64,000 nt of DNA from Favolaschia claudopus (lineage: Eukaryota; Basidiomycota; Agaricomycetes; Agaricales; Mycenaceae). The position numbers and the translations under genes were made by a program. Positions 22,502 through 34,186 of the stretch are shown piece by piece (the first letter of the stretch is position 1; each line of letters begins with the position of its first letter). The stretch lies in NCBI GenBank assembly GCA_037176885.1, contig JAWWNJ010000043.1, forward strand, positions 124,001-188,000. Reading direction: 5' to 3'. The notes beneath the pieces are model-generated. The model had not been told where the DNA came from, did no database searches, and saw nothing but the letters and a program-made list of their open reading frames with translations.

Positions 22502-25500
22502 ATGGCGTCGGCTTCTACTGATGCTCAAGCGGCGGAGGGTACCAAGAAACGCAGTCAGTTGCCTGGGTCCTCTGCTAGTTTTTCAAACAATTCATATTGT
22601 AGGGCTACGGGGATCCTGCGATATATGTCGCCGCCAAAAGAGTGAGCGCTTCTTGTCTTGTCCTTCGCCTTTCGTTCTTTCCACCGCGTCCGAATGGCAC
22701 CGATTTCGCCCTTCCCCGCTTCCGATACGTATTCCACACGCATAATTTCTTACACCTGCCGCAGTACGATGCGACTCTGCGAAGATGCCCGGCAATCGCT
22801 GCAGTAATTGCATTGCCTTCAATTCTGACTGCACACACAATTTATCCCAGGTCAAGGTTGGTTCGCGTTGATATAACCTACATCACCGGGACCTCATCGA
22901 CTTTCAATAGCCACCGGCAGAAAAGGGGCCTCGCCGGTGAGACCGCCGTCCTATCTTTCCCACCTAGCTCATTTGCGCAAACAGAAAGCGCAATACCCAG
23001 TCAGCTCCTCCTCCTGCCGAGGTATTTTCATTTGTTCGTCCACGAATGGTTGTCTGACTTGAACTACGGACCCCGCCTCGAGCGGCGGTGGAAACACCCA
23101 AAGACATCGTCGATGGTTTCATACGGCAAACGTACTCTGCTCCAGAAACCCGCGACGCTCTCCTTCAATTACTCCTCGAAATCTCTCGCTATGCCAGAGG
23201 CTTGGAGCAAGAACTTGAAACTAGTCGACATGTTCAATCTCCCCAATCGTCGACAACTGCTGTTTCCCCGCCAGCAGACGATCCAGAACCTGCAGACGAG
23301 CCTGGAATAATCATGGATATACAGAAACTGCCAGACTATCTGAAACGGATAACGATGGACGCAGCTAACCACCGATTCTTTGGCAAGAATAGCAGCGTTA
23401 TGTTTGTCAAACATGTGATGGAAACGGTTAAAGGCAGCTCCCCGCGCACACTTCCACGCATGACGAGACCTAAATATTGGACACCGGTTCCTGTAAGTCT
23501 AATTGCCCTGCCCCCTTGGCGACCCTAATTCTTCTTATTCTTTCTAGTGGGAGGCTCGACCGGACCCAGTCGTTATCCTAACTTTCCCTCCAACCGATCT
23601 GCTGCACGATCTAGTGGACATATACTTCAAGCAGATCAACATTTATACCTTCGTCCTCCATCGCCCGTCGTTTGAAAAGCTGTGAGTGAATCATCACTCC
23701 TAGCCACCCCCTTGAATACTAAGTAAACGATCGCAGAGTCGCTGACAGCCTGCATACCCGCGACAACGATTTCGGTATGCTCGTGCTTGCCGTTTGCGCG
23801 TTAGCAAGCAAAAACTCGGCTGACAAACGGGTTCTCTTACCTTGTGAGCACGGCGAGCTGAGCGCTGGGTGGGAATGGTTCCGTCAAATTCGACGACCGT
23901 TTAGTGGTCCTGTTGTCAAAACCGCGTCATTGCATCAACTTCAATTATGCTGCGTTAGTCGTCGCTCTTCTCTATACCTTGCCGTCGTCTTGACGTCTCC
24001 CTTGTTTCTAGTTGTACATCGCATTCCAGCAAATGGGGTCCGACATCGAAGGCTGCTGGTTACTATGTGGCACCGGCATCTTGCAAGCACAAGACATTGG
24101 TGCCCATCGACTCATCACACCTTCAGTAACAGTCGAGGATGAAATGCTCAAACGAGCTTGCTTTTACCTTTCCGTAATCGATTCCATCGCTAGTGCTTGC
24201 TTTGGTCGGCCGCGAGTTTCGGTGCCGGGGGAATGTGATTTGAGTCGGCCTGTGAACGTCGATGACGAGTATTGGGATAATCCAGATCCAAAGCTGATGT
24301 TCAAGCAGCCGGAAGGGAAGCCCGCGTTGTCGCTCTATTATAATGCATATATATCGTTGGTTAAGATATTTACGTTTTCGTGGCGGAATTCGGTATGTGT
24401 ATTTTTGTTGTTGCCTAGTCTATGGTTTGTGATGCTTACAGTACGAGTCTTGCAGGGTCCACCTCAGGACTATACGGGGACACGGCCGTTGGAGGCAGAT
24501 ACGGTGGCGGAGCTCGAGTGAGTTCTCAATTTCGTAAAATTGCTCTTCATTAAATCGTATGATCCAGTACTCGATTGGACGAATGGGCGGCTAACATTCC
24601 TGAGCACCTGCTATGGAATCCGTACCAGGAGAACGAGATCTTCTTTGAGCAGAGTTCCGGTATGGTTTGTATTCTTAATAAATATATCGCCTGCTGAGGT
24701 TCGTCGCAGGCCTATACGGGAGCTTCTACCACCTTCAGATACTCATTCATCGTCCGTTTATCCAGCACAAGTCCGCTTCTGTACGTCCCCCTTGTTCATG
24801 GCTCACGTTGATTATCTACCTACTTTTCTTCATGCAGACCGTGAGATCGCTTGCGATATGCACCAACGCGGCTCGGTCGTGTTCTACGATAGCGGATGTC
24901 AAGAGTCGGAGAGGTTTTACGCCTGGGTATCACTTGATAGTCCGTTTCGTTTGTCTGCTTTGTTTCCGTCCTGTATTCAACGTCATTCATCAGAAAGCGG
25001 TCTTTGATTCCGCGATTGTTCTCCTGCTCAATATCACTGGCGCTACACGTAGTGGGCTCGACGTCGACACGGATCGCGAGCTGGTCGATGTATATAAATG
25101 CATGACGCTGCTTAAACAGACAGAGCCCAGGTGGCAGAACGCGGGGCGTTTCTAGTGAGTGACCATTCCCTTGCTTGTCTTTCGAGTTCTCAACAGATCA
25201 CTTCTCCACAGCGACTGTCTTTGTGAGGTCCTCAACGCAAGCAACCTCCCCCTTCCTCCTATATCATCGCCCGAAATTGTACCCTCCAAACTATCCTACG
25301 ACACCTCTTACGAGCGTGGCCCCGCACCCGCAGCCAACGCCGGAGGCCGTCCTGCACCGGAATCATGGCCCGACAGCCTTCTTTCTTTGCCCATGGCCGT
25401 AGACGATTTAGGCAGTCTGCCAATCTATGGATCGTTAAACGAGCTTGGGCTTGCGGAGATGGACAAGTCCCTTCTGGCAGGCGCTGACTTCATTGGGGCC

Positions 25501-25705
25501 CTTTCTTATCAGCCCCTGTTGAATGGGAGTTTGCCGACTATGCAGAGTATGGATACGGATTATTATTTGTGCGTCTTGTTCAGTCTTTCTTGGTGTATAA
25601 ACGAGGTGGCTGATGTGGATGGATGGTTGCAGGTCTCACTGGATGCCTTATCTTTCGAGTTTGGATGGAGTGACGCATGGGATGGGGACGCAGTTTGCTT
25701 CGTGA
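22502..25705 (+). CDS. Zn(II)2Cys6 fungal transcription factor with fungal-specific TF domain
   Basis: A multi-exon gene. The first three exons (22502-22553, 22603-22641, then from 22765) join to give CDICRRQKIRCDS then NRCSNCIAFNSDC, a complete Zn2Cys6 binuclear cluster with CX2CX6C. A coiled region follows (LLLEISRYARGLEQELE), then the middle-homology region (YLKRITMDAANHRFFGKNS, IYFKQINIYTFVLHRPSFE, GMLVLAVCALAS, GWEWFRQIRRPF). The regulatory part reads LQAQDIGAHRL, FGRPRVSVPGECDLSRPVNVD. The likely end is a short last exon from 25633 to the stop at 25705. It is a nuclear sequence-specific DNA-binding regulator. The target genes are unknown; the nearby esterase and cellobiohydrolase are possible but unproven targets. 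The splice points in the 22,850-23,090 region are uncertain. Confidence 0.85.
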
Positions 25706-25888
25706 TATATATGTGTACTGGGTTAACGTGTAGTTTATTCCTTATAGTCTGTAGTCTGAATTGTAAACCTGAGTTGTTACTCTTAGATCCCGACTCGGCG
25801 AGGGTCAGATGGCGCGAATTCGTGGGTCCAAACTAAATCATTAAGTGATAGCACGGATAGAAATATTGGTACATGGTGCTCGGAGCGG

Positions 25889-26862
25889 CTACCCTCGTCT
25901 CCGATTCGAGCTGGGTGGTGGGGGGAGCAACGGAATGCCGCCTCCGGAACTGCCGCTGCTCGATGAGGTCGTACTCGAAGACAAACTTGACAAGTCCCCA
26001 AGGAGATTCGTGGTGGGAAGGCTCGTTCCGGAGGTCGCCTTGTCCTTGTTGGCTCGACCTGGGATGGCGATGGAGAAGGTCTGGCCTTCCTTAAGGCTGT
26101 AATCCTTCTTGGGACCGACAGGAATGTGGGGTGAGGGTTCGTCGGAAACTTCTGGCGGGTTCAGTATCGCTTTCTGGCGCCTAAATCCATGTTGGATTGG
26201 CGCAAAGGGAAGGAGAACAAGAAAGCTTACTTGGTGTAATCCTGGAGCGCAACATCTAACGGCAAGGTTGGTAGGTGAGCGTGTACAAATTGAGTTGAGG
26301 GATGCATACTAAAGTCAAAGCTGTCTGTTCGCTCCTGGAAGCCCATTCCAATGTACGCTTTCTTGCCTGCGTCTTCTACGCGGACAACAAAGTATCGAGA
26401 CGAATCGAGGACCGCTTCCACTGGTGGGCGTGTGACGTCGTAGTCAGCCTTCGCGAATACTAGTAACCGTTCAGTGGAAGTCCGAATGGATTCGAGAACT
26501 TCATACGTTCTCCTGCAGTTGCAAGTTATTATAATTGCATGTGAACGGGGACGAAATACGCACCAGTTGTGGGATCCTCGAAGAGTAACGAAGCGCCCGA
26601 TGATCTCTCAATGATCCTTATCCTCCCTGGATGCTGCATGAGATTTCGAATGCACCAATTTCGAATTCTTAACCTTTCCAGAGAGGCGCAGACAGATCAC
26701 CCCATTCGCCAGCTCGGTGACCCTCGTTCTTCTTCAGTGGAGGTATTTTGTACACTGCGAGACAGCCCGTTGAGCCTATAAGAGCACACACAGGAGATCG
26801 CGAGCACCAGAGACTTCACGGCCGATGTAGAGAATCGATTCAACTTCGTCAAGAGAGTCCAT
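25889..26862 (-). CDS. NECAP-like adaptin-ear-binding coat-associated protein (clathrin-mediated endocytosis)
   Basis: Seven exons (26808-26862, 26674-26754, 26564-26626, 26507-26512, 26310-26459, 26231-26255, 25889-26180) sum to 224 codons, so 223 aa. The PHear domain is clear: [63 protein letters not shown]. The tail is Ser/Pro-rich and ends RRRG. NECAP proteins bind AP-2 and help coat assembly at the plasma membrane. The fourth exon is only 6 nt; it restores the conserved TGELFA motif. The gene shares a 108-bp promoter with the divergent CSN8-like gene. Confidence 0.9.
26507..26512 (-). other. 6-nt microexon of the NECAP gene
   Basis: On the minus strand GAGAAC is flanked upstream by a 51-nt intron (26513-26563, GTGCGT..CTGCAG) and downstream by a 47-nt intron (26460-26506, GTATGA..ACTAG). 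Including it gives TTGELFAKA; skipping it keeps frame but gives TTVFAKA, which lacks the conserved Gly-Glu-Leu. Confidence 0.75.
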
Positions 26863-26970
26863 CGCGGCAGGAGACAACTAATAGTAAAGCAGTGATTGGC
26901 GTCAATCAAACCAATTTAGCGCCATGTCACATGTGACGAGTCACAAACACGCCGCTCAATCTTTACGCTC
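26863..26970. promoter_or_regulatory. Bidirectional promoter between NECAP and CSN8-like genes
   Basis: 108 bp between the two start codons. It holds ATTGG at 26895-26899 and CCAAT at 26911-26915, i.e. one CCAAT box per direction. A perfect 12-bp palindrome GTCACATGTGAC with an E-box core lies at 26926-26937. Confidence 0.6.
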
Positions 26971-28210
26971 ATGTCGACCGCTGGACCCCCTACGCCTCCG
27001 CCATCGTCCGCCACTGAGATTCAGGATGCTGCGCGTGAAGTAGCGCCTCCTCCTGCTGCAGCTGCGTCAACATCGGCATCGTCGTCTGCGCCTCAGCAGA
27101 GGCAGGACGGGTTCACTCTCATTTTCCCGCAGCTTGCGAGCTCAGCGTCTGAAAAGCGGTTCAAGCACTTGATACATACTGCAGAGGCTCACGATATTGC
27201 TGTGCGCATTCTCTTTTTGAATGTCTATTTTTCTGAGGCCAGTGGATAGTCAGATGCAGAACGCCAACAAAGCCGTTTACTTCTAACCGCGCCCCTTGTT
27301 CTTGCGTATCTCATTGTTGACGATCTGTAAGCATCCACGTGTCTTTCTTACTTCAGATCTGCTCAAACGACGCGTCGTAGCCCTCCCGCACGATTCGCAT
27401 TGCATCGATTGCCACAGAACCTTCTGACATCGCCTTTGGGCAAGCAACTTTATGCTCTTTTAGCTTCGACATCGGAAAGAAAATATCTCAATGTGTACAC
27501 CCGAACGCATGCTTTACGAGAGCATGTTAGCCACGCCGACTTTTTCGATTCGTCTCTGGGCGCTGTTTTGTCTTTAATGCTTGAAGAATTCCTCAGTGAG
27601 TTTTGTTTTCATTTTTTCGTGTCCGAGTAACTCGTACGTGGACGGAGGTGTTTTACCCCACGAGTAACTCGTCGGTATTTCATATGATGTTTGAGGCATT
27701 TGGCTTTATGCAGGAGCGCACCCTGCAATGCAGACCCTTATCTCAGCTACCTTCGGGCATTGACCCGCTTTTCTGATTCATTTCTTTCTCGTCTCATCTT
27801 CCACACACTGTCTGGTCGGTTTCTTACTCGACCATTCTTTCAGGTGCATTCCGCACGAGAACCTTCAGCCTTTTGCAGAAAGCGTACACGTCACTTTCTC
27901 TTCCCCTTGCAGAGATGTACCTTGGACTCGCTTCGAATGATGTGCTCGCTGGTACGTCGTTGTCGTGGTTCCATATCATGAGCTCTGACGTTCTCTCAGC
28001 GGCGCAGAGAAGCGGTTGGTCGTACGATCCTTCCACGCAAGTCCTCACCCCTCCGACGCAAAAGCCCACTGTCCGTTCCAGCGGCAATAGCTCTGCTCGT
28101 GAGTTTCTTGAAATGGTCTGATCGTCCTGTCTCTTACGCATGCACCAGCGATTTCGTCTCTCGCGACGTTTGATTTTGTTTCGAACAGTGTTGCGAAACT
28201 GGAAACGTAG
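26971..28210 (+). CDS. COP9 signalosome subunit 8-like (CSN8/PSMD8/eIF3k family) protein
   Basis: Several short exons. The N-terminus is Pro/Ala/Ser-rich, followed by FTLIFPQLASS, LLLTAPLVLAYLIVDDL, LPQNLLTSPLGKQLYALLAST, and FRTRTFSLLQKAYTSLSLPLAEMYLGL. The last part is the diagnostic CSN8-type helical/winged-helix segment, followed by GWSYDPSTQVLTPP and a short end at VAKLET. The protein would be a structural subunit of the COP9 signalosome, which removes NEDD8 from cullins and so tunes the SCF ligases that F-box proteins join. Exon limits around 27,600-27,870 are uncertain. PSMD8 or eIF3k are alternatives within the same fold family, but the length and C-terminal motif favour CSN8. Confidence 0.7.
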
Positions 28211-29550
28211 TCCACTCACTTGTAAGATTAGCGACGTATTTTCATTTGTAAAGCATACACATTCCAGCGGTGAAGTATTGGTGCGATCGATATGGCAGTT
28301 TCTCAGAGAACCGCTGCTGCTTTGCCTCTCGCACGCGGGTTATGCGGAAGATTCGAGTGTTGGATCTCGCCGCCGATACTCTTGTAAGACCGTCATTTGA
28401 GTTGATCTAAATGAACGGCCACAGACCGGATAGCCCGAGGGTACTAGTAGTGCAGGATACTACTTGAGCTTCAGTTTTCTATGCAGAATCGCGCCAGATC
28501 GCGTCGTCCGACTTCTCTCAATCCTTTTACCGTCCGAACTTTATGCCTCTAGTCACTCAGCACTTCACAAAGGTTATCCCAGCTCGTCATGATTAATTTC
28601 CCTACCTTTGTGAACCTTGAAGTTTCACCCGAGCTTTGTTGCGAGCGGTATTTCCTGCTATTTCTCGAAGTTCGTCCTCAGTTTGTGCTTCAGCGGTGGC
28701 GGATGCAAGGCGTAGGTGCGGTTGAATCCAGGAGAGGTACAGGCACAGCGTAAAATCCGGTGAATCTTGCAGCATCTTCCGAAATTCAGCTTGTATCCGG
28801 TAACGCCGTCGACTCGGAAGGTTTGCTTTCAGAATAACACAGTTTCTAACTTGGAACGCCAAGCCCTTCGAAGAATCTCTGAGTCTCCAGCACCAACAGC
28901 AGACACTGCTGCGATCGAACAAGCCCGCAAGCCGCCTGGATCCTGTTGCAGAAACATTGCGTCATCTCAGCAATTCCGACTTCTACGTATACCCTCTTAC
29001 AAGCCGCATTGACAAGCGCTGTTGAGAGGGCACTGTGAAAAAGACAAAGGGCCGGTAAATACCCGCTGCAGTCGTCTTCGACGTCTTCGGGAGTTTATCT
29101 CGTCAAGGCGCGTAGACTTTGGATCAGCAGACCTGCGGCTCATTCCTGGAAAAACAGAAGCAATTTTCTTTCGACTCTGCTGCGGTAAAAGGTCGGACAA
29201 CCCCCCATAACCCACACTTTCTACCACTGCCTCAACCACACGGAAAAAATCGATTTGGAGGCTTTCTTCTTCTTACCAGCAAGAGTTTCTCCCACTGTAC
29301 CCGTAGCTGCGGCTCAATTAAAGGAGAATAATGCCTACCCGACGCTTCTTAATTTGGGGCCGACGCTGGTCCCGAGGACAGCGTTGCGCGAAAAATACCG
29401 AGTGGTAGATCCGCTGCACGAACCTGGAACCAATTCTGGTCGTCATGTCTGGCTTGTGATCTCTCTTCGGACGAAGAACTTGGCAATCTGCCACTATATA
29501 ATGCGCGTCTCTTGACCGACTGCTCTTCAGTTGCCTTCCCCAGCGGTATC
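28211..29550. other. Stretch without a confidently assigned gene
   Basis: Short plus-strand fragments (one near 28,490-28,593 ending VIPARHD) and a 106-codon minus-strand ORF at 28602-28922 have no clear splice pattern or known domain. A small divergent gene cannot be excluded. Confidence 0.35.
29495..29503 (+). promoter_or_regulatory. TATA box of the GH6 gene
   Basis: CTATATAAT lies about 55 bp upstream of the ATG at 29554, the expected position for a highly inducible gene. Confidence 0.55.
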
Positions 29551-29553
29551 AGG

Positions 29554-31605
29554 ATGTTTACTCCTCTCTTGGCTCTTTTGGCGATCCTTCCCGCGTTTGT
29601 GAACGCACAGAGCCCCGTCTGGGGACAGTGTGGAGGTTAGCACACTTCTACATCCTGGTGTTGCCCGATACTGACCCAAACCACTCAAGGTCAAGGATGG
29701 AGTACGTTAGTTTCACTTCATGAAGTGGATCACAGCTCATTCTAGTTCAAAGCGGGAGCTACAACTTGCGCGTCCGGTTCAGTCTGTAAGCATTCATTTC
29801 GACTTGAGCTGTCCGGGTGCTTACGGTATTCTTAGGCACTGTTAGCAACCCTTACTATTCGCAATGCTTGTGAGCGCTGCGCGACCTTGATGCTCCATCC
29901 GAATTAAACTGAACCTGTAGGCCGAGTACCGGAAACGGAGGCGGAGGGGGAGGCGGAACGACAACATCGTCGACCGTCACCCAACCTGGCCAACCGACAT
30001 CCACTTCCTCGTCACCCACGACGAGTTCAACCCCCGCTGCCGGAAACCCCTTCGCTGGCCACAACGTACGTTGCCGATTGCTTTTCAACTCGGTTCGCAA
30101 CTCACCTACAATGCAGATTTACCTGACCCCTTTCTACGCTGCTGAGGCGCGTTCGATACCATATTACAAATAACATCAACGCTAACACTCAAGTCCAGGT
30201 CGCTGCTGCTGCTGCCAACATCTCGGACGCCACGACCAAGGCGAAAGCTCTCTCAGTAGCCAAAATCCCAACTTTCACCTGGTTCGACACCGTCTCCAAG
30301 GTTCCCGACCTGGGCACGTACTTGGCCGACGCAAGCGCTCAGGGCAAATCTTCCGGCACTCCCATGATCGTGCAAATTGTTGTATACGACCTTCCCGACA
30401 GGTAAGTGATGTCTATGCAATCTGGCATGGCATTTGACCCGATTTGCGACCAAACAGAGATTGCGCTGCTCTGGCTTCCAACGGTGAATTCAGCATTGCC
30501 AACAACGGCCAAGCCAACTACTTCAACTACATCGACCAGCTTGTGGCTCAGATCCAGAGTGAGTTCTCGAACCTCTGCCACAGGAACCACGTTAATCGTT
30601 TGTGCTAGAATTCCCTGACGTCCGTGTAATCGCTGTCATCGAGCCCGACAGTCTTGCCAACTTGGTCACCAACTTGAACGTTCAGAAGTGCGCCAACGCT
30701 CAGACCACCTACCTCGTACGTTTGTTCAACAACATTCATGTCAGTCAGAGAAATCAATTCGCTTGGTGCAGGCCTGCGTCACGTACGCACTTCAGCAGTT
30801 GAACAAGCTCGGCAATGTCTACAGCTACCTCGATGCTGGTCACGCCGGCTGGCTCGGATGGCCTGCCAACTTGACGCCCGCCGCTCAACTCTTCGCTTCT
30901 CTGTTCAAGAGCGCCGGATCGCCCAACATGGTTCGCGGTCTTGCTACCAACGTCGCCAACTACAATGCTGTGAGTGTCTCTTACCTTGTCTTTTACATTT
31001 CACTCAAGTATCTGTGAATAGCTCTCCGCGTCCAGCCCCGACCCAATCACTCAAGGAAATTCCAACTACGACGAGATTCATTACATCAATGTGATCTCGT
31101 TACATCTTCATGTTCTACCTCTTGTACTCACACATTGATTCATAGGCCCTCGCTCCTGCTCTCCAGTCTTCCGGCTTCCCCGCCCACTTCATCGTCGACC
31201 AGGGCCGCTCCGGTGTCCAGAACATCCGTCAACAATGGGGTGACTGGTGCAACGTCAAGGGCAGCGGTTTCGGCACACGTCCCACGACCAACACCGGCTC
31301 CAGTCTCATCGACTCTATCGTTTGGGTGAAGCCCGGAGGCGAGTGCGACGGTACCAGCAACTCGTCCTCGCCCCGATACGACTCGCATTGTGGTCTCTCG
31401 TACGTGCTTCCAGAATTGAACCCCCTATTTTTGCTTACGTACTCTGTTCAATTTCACAGTGACGCTGACCAGCCTGCGCCTGAAGCTGGAACTTGGTTCC
31501 AGGTGGGTGTCTTATCTATCCTTTTCTGTTTGCCGACATGGATGCTTACGCTACTTGCAGGAATTCTTCGTGACACTAGTGACTAAGGCGAACCCCCCGT
31601 TGTAA
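29554..31605 (+). CDS. cbhII: GH6 cellobiohydrolase II with N-terminal CBM1
   Basis: Secreted exo-cellulase that releases cellobiose from non-reducing cellulose ends. The signal peptide (MFTPLLALLAILPAFVNA) is followed by a CBM1 spread over four small exons (VWGQCGGQGW, TGATTCASGSVC, YYSQCL). A Gly/Thr/Ser linker with a GGGGGGG run leads to the GH6 catalytic domain. That domain has IPTFTWFDT, IVVYDLPDRDCAALASNGE (catalytic-acid loop), VIAVIEPDSLANLVTN (second catalytic Asp region), YLDAGHAGWLGWP, and WCNVKGSGFG. The last exon starts EFFVTLV and the frame stops at 31605. It has at least a dozen exons, including a 12-nt exon at 29690-29701. The intron at 30147-30198 fits best as GC..AG, joining YAAE to VAAAA. 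With the esterase and the Zn2Cys6 gene this suggests a plant-wall-degrading lifestyle. Confidence 0.96.
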
Positions 31606-31881
31606 AAATTTCCTTGGGATGGATGCGGCTGCATTCTAGATCCTCATTTGTATATCCTCTACACGCGCATTTCGAATAATACTTCTTGAAACTGAATCTG
31701 CATCGATCTCTGCCTTGAGAGTCGCCACGAATTTGGCAACTTGCTTTGACAATGCGTTGAATTTTCACCACCCCAGATCTAACTGACCAAGTGCATCGAA
31801 TACAGCCGGTGATCTCAATTGCGAGTCGTGAGCCTACTCACTTCTCTTGACGAGATGCTGATCTACAACGACGCCCACAAA

Positions 31882-33890
31882 CTAATCACTTTTCAACAAT
31901 ACCACAGACTTCATTGGCAAATGCGTACTGAAACGGTAAGATACATTCATTCTGAATCCGGCCTCGGCAGACTCCGTACAACAGACTTCCAGTCCTACCC
32001 ATATCTTCAACCACAGTTCAGTTGACGATGGAAGAAATGAACCGACCTTGTGCGACAAGGTTCGAAAATCTGGAACACTGGCGATGTGGGTCATATATCT
32101 CGCGAGTTTGTCGAGCTCGCGGTCTGCCATGGCTTCGGGTGTGTGAGCACCTTTGAACGCAGAGATCTTCAACCCTTCTTTGGGATTCAGTGCGAAATTC
32201 CGGCTCTTACAAATATTCAACATCAGATACCGGTTCACCCCAGTTTCGAAGAAGCGAATCCAACACACCAAGTCATCGACATGTATCGTGTTCGTTGCGT
32301 TGCTGCGGAAAGGCTTGAGTGTCAACTGGCTATCCTAATTAGTATAATTTTGGAGGAGACGGACAACTGAGGAAAGTGATTCCAAATTATTTGCAGCGCC
32401 TTCACAGAGTGTGTCCATGGCTTCCCGTCCCGTTCGGTGAAGACAGTGAACATGGGCGTCTTGTCGAGGACTACCCGCCGCGGTGCCGATGATCAGTATT
32501 CTGAAGATACTTTACGCAGAGTAGGATAGGGATCACCAAAGGATATCTATGCACAGCACCAGTGAACGGCGAAGAAGAGGGAGGGTATCAATCATTGGGT
32601 AGATCAACCGAACGTACCTGATAATTTTTGAGGGATCCGATCATGCCGAGTTCGACGAGTTTGGTTTCTAACAGTAGGAATTCGAACATGATGAATGATG
32701 ATAGTAGGATAGGACGGGGTCGGGACAAACCTAGCCACATCCAACTCGTTTGCGACCTAAATAGATACAAGGTCAAAACAACTGATTTTGAGGCGGAATT
32801 TTAAGAAAAATGCATACCATATGCAAACTGTTTGCGGATATGTAATTCGGTTCATTTTCAACCAAGCAATAGGCAACACGTACTATCGTAGTGTGGATAT
32901 ACAGCTTCTAAAAATTCGTGTAATCTCGGTCTTGCGCATTCGGCTGGCGGTAGACTGCCTGATGTTAGTGGTTTCGTGTCTAAGATTGCTGTGAAACGCA
33001 AAATCAGTCAGTGAATGAAATGCAAAATCAGTAATGCGTACTGTAATCGATATCTAGCACAAGGAGTTTCTTTCCCGTTCGCAGAGGATGAATCAGGTTG
33101 GGTTTCAATGCGGCAGTTGCTTCCTTGACTTTGCGAATATTTCGTTGATCGTTGCGGTATGCTGCACTGGCTGCTGGGTCTTCCGTGAAATCACGATCTA
33201 GGTCGTTCACAACGTCTGGCAAATTTTCGAGTTCTACAGCCAGGCTGTTAGAAAGAGATCAAACGCGGTTGTTTCAAGCACTGACGAGATGGATCTAAAT
33301 ATGAGAATTCTTTCAGTATCCGTTCTCAGCTACGATCGGCGGATTGAACGACCTTTGAGTTCATCGCCTTCAGGTGTCCCAATCAGAGTGAATTTTTTGC
33401 CCGTTGCAAGCCGTAAATCCGCACTGGAAATGGCGCCGTTCAGCCAGATCTTTTTTTCAACGAGAATGTACGGTAAGAGATCCCCACATTCGCTCTTGAT
33501 CCGGTGGCAACTTGTTCGTCTTTGTCAAGCCGAGGATCTTTTGGCGCTCTGGCGGAACCTTTGTTAAATTATGGAGAGCTGCCTTGAAATCAAATATTCT
33601 GCATGCCACGCGTCAACGAGCGCCTCTTCTCAATGCAAACGCGGAGAAACGGGACAAACCTGTCGGTTTCAGCGATGCTGAGGGTGAAGGGCTTTCCAGC
33701 CCAGGTGAATTGAAGATCGATCCAGCGTTCGGGTTCGCCAGTCGCGGTGAGCTGTGGCCGGGAGGGTCGTAAATCACCTGAAGGAAAGGATGTTTGAAAG
33801 GAAGGGTGCATCGGGGCTTGCCTCTGTGGTTGAGCCGGATGCTTCAATCTGAGTTGCTTCAGGAGGTGGCGCAGATTGCTGGCCGTCCAT
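31882..33890 (-). CDS. UBLCP1-like ubiquitin-like/CTD phosphatase (HAD family)
   Basis: The N-terminal ubiquitin-like domain reads WIDLQFTWAGKPFTLSI, AETDRIFDFKAALHNLT, VPPERQKILGL, and ADLRLATGKKFTLIGTPEGDE. Next come ENLPDVVNDLDRDF and LIHPLRTGKKLLVLDIDY, the DxDxT-type HAD motif 1. Then SQTSWMWL, ETKLVELGMIG, TIHVDDL, RNFALNPKEGLKISAFKGAH, and ELDKLARYMTHIASVPDF. UBLCP1 is a nuclear phosphatase that binds and dephosphorylates the 19S proteasome particle. I prefer the start at 33890 (MDGQQSAPPP), which needs a GC..AG first intron at 33752-33821. An in-frame ATG at 33925 would avoid that intron. The 3' end is approximate because the last exon may be spliced. Confidence 0.85.
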
Positions 33891-33925
33891 GATGTGTGTA
33901 TTGGGAAGGTGAAAGGGAAGGACAA

Positions 33926-34186
33926 GTAGTACGCGTTCGAGTGATTGTGCCACAGCAGGCCGAATGTGGTTCAGTTTGATAGCCGGCTCTAACCGTGTTG
34001 TGGTGGTGTGCTTTGTCGTACTTGGCTTTGTTGTTGAAATTTCGAGTTCAACTCTTTTCTTCTCGAACTATCTTGACCTTAGTTCTCATTTTTGGCCATT
34101 ACTCGGCGCCAATGGCTGACTCGACTGTTTTTTTTGCTGACTGATCTCATGGAACTTTTGAAGGCCGACTCGGACTGGGCTATGCA
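33926..34186. other. Intergenic, nothing recognised
   Basis: T-rich leader-like sequence between the divergent UBLCP1-like gene and the small ORF at 34187. No motif stands out. Confidence 0.35.

Noticed and set aside
28602..28922. 106-codon minus-strand ORF downstream of the CSN8-like gene
   Set aside because: Partly helical composition but no family signature, start context or splice support.
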